From: Maribacter polysiphoniae
GTDB lineage: Bacteria; Bacteroidota; Bacteroidia; Flavobacteriales; Flavobacteriaceae
Assembly (NCBI RefSeq): GCF_003148665.1
Contig: NZ_QGGQ01000002.1
Span: forward strand, 434,001-498,000
Length of the DNA stretch: 64,000 nt
Direction: 5' to 3'
Below, piece by piece: positions 61,910 through 64,000 of the stretch. A program made the position numbers and the translations under genes. Positions within the stretch are counted from its first letter, which is position 1. The number at the start of each line of letters is the position of its first letter. The notes below the pieces were generated by a model. The model saw only the letters and a program-made list of their open reading frames with translations, did no database searches and had not been told where the DNA came from.

Positions 61910-63658
61910 TTAAAAATCAAATTTATAAGTGGCCCCACCCAATATCTGAAAGCCTTGAACCGGGAAGTTCGCCCATTTCTGATAATCGTTATTGGATAAA
62001 TTCGCCCCTTTAACAAAAAAGGACAGCTGATCGTTTACACGATAGCCCACATGGGCATTGGCATCAAAATAGCTATCGAGGGTCAACAAGGTTGCATTGG
62101 CTATGCCAGGTGTCGGGGTTTCAACAACAGTCGCTGAAAAATCCTCCCGCTCACCCACAAAAAATAGATTTACCCCCATGTACCATTGTTCATCAATCTG
62201 ATAATCCATAAACAAAGACCCTTTAATATCGGGTAGATTCCAAGCCGGGTTGTCGGTTTCGGTATCATAGTCATACACTTCGGCATTAATGCCCAAGGTA
62301 AAATTGCGATTTACATCCACATTCAACTCTGCGAACAATCCCAATGTTTTTATATCATCATAGAACACCTGAAAGGAGTTCCCATAATAATATCCCTTAT
62401 CATCGTCCCTAAAACTGTTTTCTGGATTTAGGTGGAACAATGGTCTACGGTTTTCGGCAGTATACGATCCTTTAATATTGTAACTTAAATTCGGCAGCAA
62501 CTGGCCTTTAAATCCGATATAGGCATCATACTGTGCATCTGTAGGCTGAATGGCCAAGGTAGGTGACACATAGGGATTTTCCTCCACAAAACCGTAATAC
62601 GAATTCTGTCTCAACTCCCCCTTTACCCCGCCATAGGCAATTACGTTCTCGTCCAACAAACGATAAGAAGCCGCAATAGCCGGATAAATATAAAAATTAC
62701 TTTCACTTTCTTCCATATCCATACCGTAGACAAGGTTCAGGCCTAGGTCTACCGTAAGATCATCCCTCAACATGCGCAAATTCGGGTTTATCCCTACCTG
62801 AAAATTACTATAGTCGATACCCTGGTCATTGGTCGGACTATTTACATCGGCATTGGCAAAACTACCCCCAACATAATCGAGCTTTACATTGACACCTAAA
62901 GACTCATCCCCAACGGGCAATTCCAATCCGGCACCCAAAACGACCCTATTCTCCCCAGACTCAACAGCATCCCAAAACCGTCGGTATTGAATATTGGCAT
63001 TCTTAAAATAAGCATCCTCAACATTGACATAGGCACCCACCTCACCCATAAAGTAATTTTGTTTTGCATCGATACCGTTAATGGTTTCCGCATCATAAGT
63101 ATCCTCGGGCAGTCCGTACCAATTGTACAATTGATGTTGTAAACCAACATCAGCCCCCCAGTTTATATCGCGGTCCCTTTTGGAGTAAGAGGCGTCAATT
63201 TCGGTATTGGCATACTTGCTATCCAAGGCAACGCCATCGATATTGGCCAATGATGAATAATGATCAAAACCAAGATCCAAGCGTTCATCCCTGTTGATCA
63301 CCCTGCTGGTATAAAACTTCGCCATTAGATTACCCGGGTTTCCCAATCCGGCAGAAGCATAGGAATTATACAACTCCGGTGGCGGTAATTTCTTCACTGC
63401 AGAAGCCTTGCCCTTAGCCGGTGTAAAGGTGGAAGCCACAGGGACTGAAAAAATATTGTATTCAATCTGTTTTTTCTGCAAAACAATCGAATCGTTCAGG
63501 TTGGGAATCGATTTAAGCTTGAAGGCATCGGAAATCGTAGGCGAATAGGCCTTGGTAACCGTTACCGTTTCCGTACCAATGGAATCTTCCTCTTCCTGGG
63601 CCTGTACCAGTTGGGAAATTCCTAAAATTGCAATAAGAAGATATAGATGCTTCAACAT
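61910..63658 (-). CDS. Outer-membrane beta-barrel protein, TonB-dependent-receptor-like without plug
   Basis: A 582-residue protein with a signal peptide (MLKHLYLLIAILGISQLVQAQ). A short acidic region (EEEDSIGTETVTVTKAYSPTISDAF, about 22-48) resembles a TonB box or linker. About twenty amphipathic strands then run to the C-terminal ILGGATYKFDF, ending in Phe as barrel proteins do. The strand pattern (FVKGANLSNNDYQKWANFPVQG near the end) resembles the C-terminal barrel of TonB-dependent receptors, but no plug domain is seen. It starts 21 bases after the TPR protein gene, so both are probably co-transcribed. Substrate unknown. Confidence 0.82.
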   Translation of the reverse strand: MLKHLYLLIAILGISQLVQAQEEEDSIGTETVTVTKAYSPTISDAFKLKSIPNLNDSIVLQKKQIEYNIFSVPVASTFTPAKGKASAVKKLPPPELYNSYASAGLGNPGNLMAKFYTSRVINRDERLDLGFDHYSSLANIDGVALDSKYANTEIDASYSKRDRDINWGADVGLQHQLYNWYGLPEDTYDAETINGIDAKQNYFMGEVGAYVNVEDAYFKNANIQYRRFWDAVESGENRVVLGAGLELPVGDESLGVNVKLDYVGGSFANADVNSPTNDQGIDYSNFQVGINPNLRMLRDDLTVDLGLNLVYGMDMEESESNFYIYPAIAASYRLLDENVIAYGGVKGELRQNSYYGFVEENPYVSPTLAIQPTDAQYDAYIGFKGQLLPNLSYNIKGSYTAENRRPLFHLNPENSFRDDDKGYYYGNSFQVFYDDIKTLGLFAELNVDVNRNFTLGINAEVYDYDTETDNPAWNLPDIKGSLFMDYQIDEQWYMGVNLFFVGEREDFSATVVETPTPGIANATLLTLDSYFDANAHVGYRVNDQLSFFVKGANLSNNDYQKWANFPVQGFQILGGATYKFDF

Positions 63659-63679
63659 AATGTGTTCTTTATAGGGATA

Positions 63680-64000
63680 TTAATTTCCGTTGGGATCAAC
63701 CGATGAGTTACGCTGGGCCTCCTTGGACTTGATGATGGCCAATTCACCCTTCGCCTCAGCCACGATTTCAGGATATTGACTGAAATTGGTACTGATACTT
63801 TCCAATATATACGTCGCTTGATAGGCATCATCCAGGGCGTAAAAGTTCTTTGCCATAAGCACCAAGCCTTTACCACCCCATTCCTTATAACTCGAATAGT
63901 CCTTGGCCAATTTTTGTACCGACGTATTTGATGCCTCGTATTGCCCTGATTGGTTTTTAAAATAAGCATCGTAATACAGTGCCTCTGCCGCGGTTTCCCC
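63680..64000 (-). CDS. C-terminal part of a TPR (YbgF/BamD-like) protein, partial
   Basis: The minus-strand frame is open from the window edge to the TAA at 63680-63682 and encodes 106 residues. TPR-like helices read ETAAEALYYDAYFKNQSGQ, ASNTSVQKLAKDYSSYKEWG, GLVLMAKNFYALDDAYQATYILESISTNFSQYPEIVAEAKGELAIIKSKEAQRN. The pattern (one TPR unit followed by a helix ending in a polar SSVDPNGN tail) suits proteins that assemble or gate envelope complexes. The true start lies outside the window. It precedes the plug-less barrel gene by 21 bases. Confidence 0.8.
   Translation of the reverse strand, partial: GETAAEALYYDAYFKNQSGQYEASNTSVQKLAKDYSSYKEWGGKGLVLMAKNFYALDDAYQATYILESISTNFSQYPEIVAEAKGELAIIKSKEAQRNSSVDPNGN

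Overview
The window looks like chromosomal DNA of a marine-type member of the Flavobacteriaceae (Bacteroidota). This rests on the fused SecDF, proteins with the type IX secretion sorting domain, a Rho with a long lysine/asparagine-rich insertion, many lipoproteins with acidic residues after the lipobox cysteine, few strong Shine-Dalgarno sequences, and several promoter -7 boxes of the Bacteroidota form TAnnTTTG. No phage, insertion sequence, CRISPR array or rRNA was seen. The genus cannot be fixed from the sequence alone.

Layout. 1-2.2 kb: tail of an unknown gene, a sialate O-acetylesterase and a small DUF4293 membrane protein. 2.3-8 kb: rho, a lipoprotein, a membrane protein, rpsT, two identical tRNA-Glu genes and proS. 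8-14.4 kb: a Gly/Tyr/Trp then Ser/Arg-rich lipoprotein, an OMPP1/FadL-type porin, and two paralogous secreted proteins with type IX sorting domains. 14.5-19.1 kb: folE, cysS, yidD, lgt, a DUF192 lipoprotein and a GNAT acetyltransferase. 19.1-32.6 kb: ppc, an asymmetric double-ABC protein, a STAS/SEC14-like protein, secDF, mdh, a small lipoprotein, a beta-barrel protein and gyrB.

32.8-43 kb is the accessory part and the most interesting one. It is visibly more A+T rich. It holds a lipocalin-like lipoprotein, two tandemly duplicated leucine-rich-repeat lipoproteins, an unknown secreted protein, a TPR histidine kinase overlapping its LuxR-type response regulator, an IPT/TIG plus NHL-repeat lipoprotein, and a decayed lipoprotein gene. 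The first gene of this group and the IPT/NHL gene share an ungapped, strongly similar 72-nt segment at nearly the same distance from their start codons. This suggests one regulator, possibly the embedded two-component system, drives both. I infer a cell-surface sensing or adhesion cassette with its own regulation.

43.3-54.7 kb: asnB, a DUF2911 protein, a YtcJ-like amidohydrolase lipoprotein, an apparent operon of subclass B1 metallo-beta-lactamase, GyrI-like protein, Tricorn-type S41 protease and NYN/LOTUS protein, then a cold-shock protein and an MFS transporter. 54.9-61.7 kb: a TPR-LuxR regulator followed by an OmpA-family operon of three genes, with a perfect inverted repeat between them, and a second OmpA protein. 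61.9-64 kb: a large beta-barrel protein and the C-terminal part of a TPR protein that runs off the right edge.
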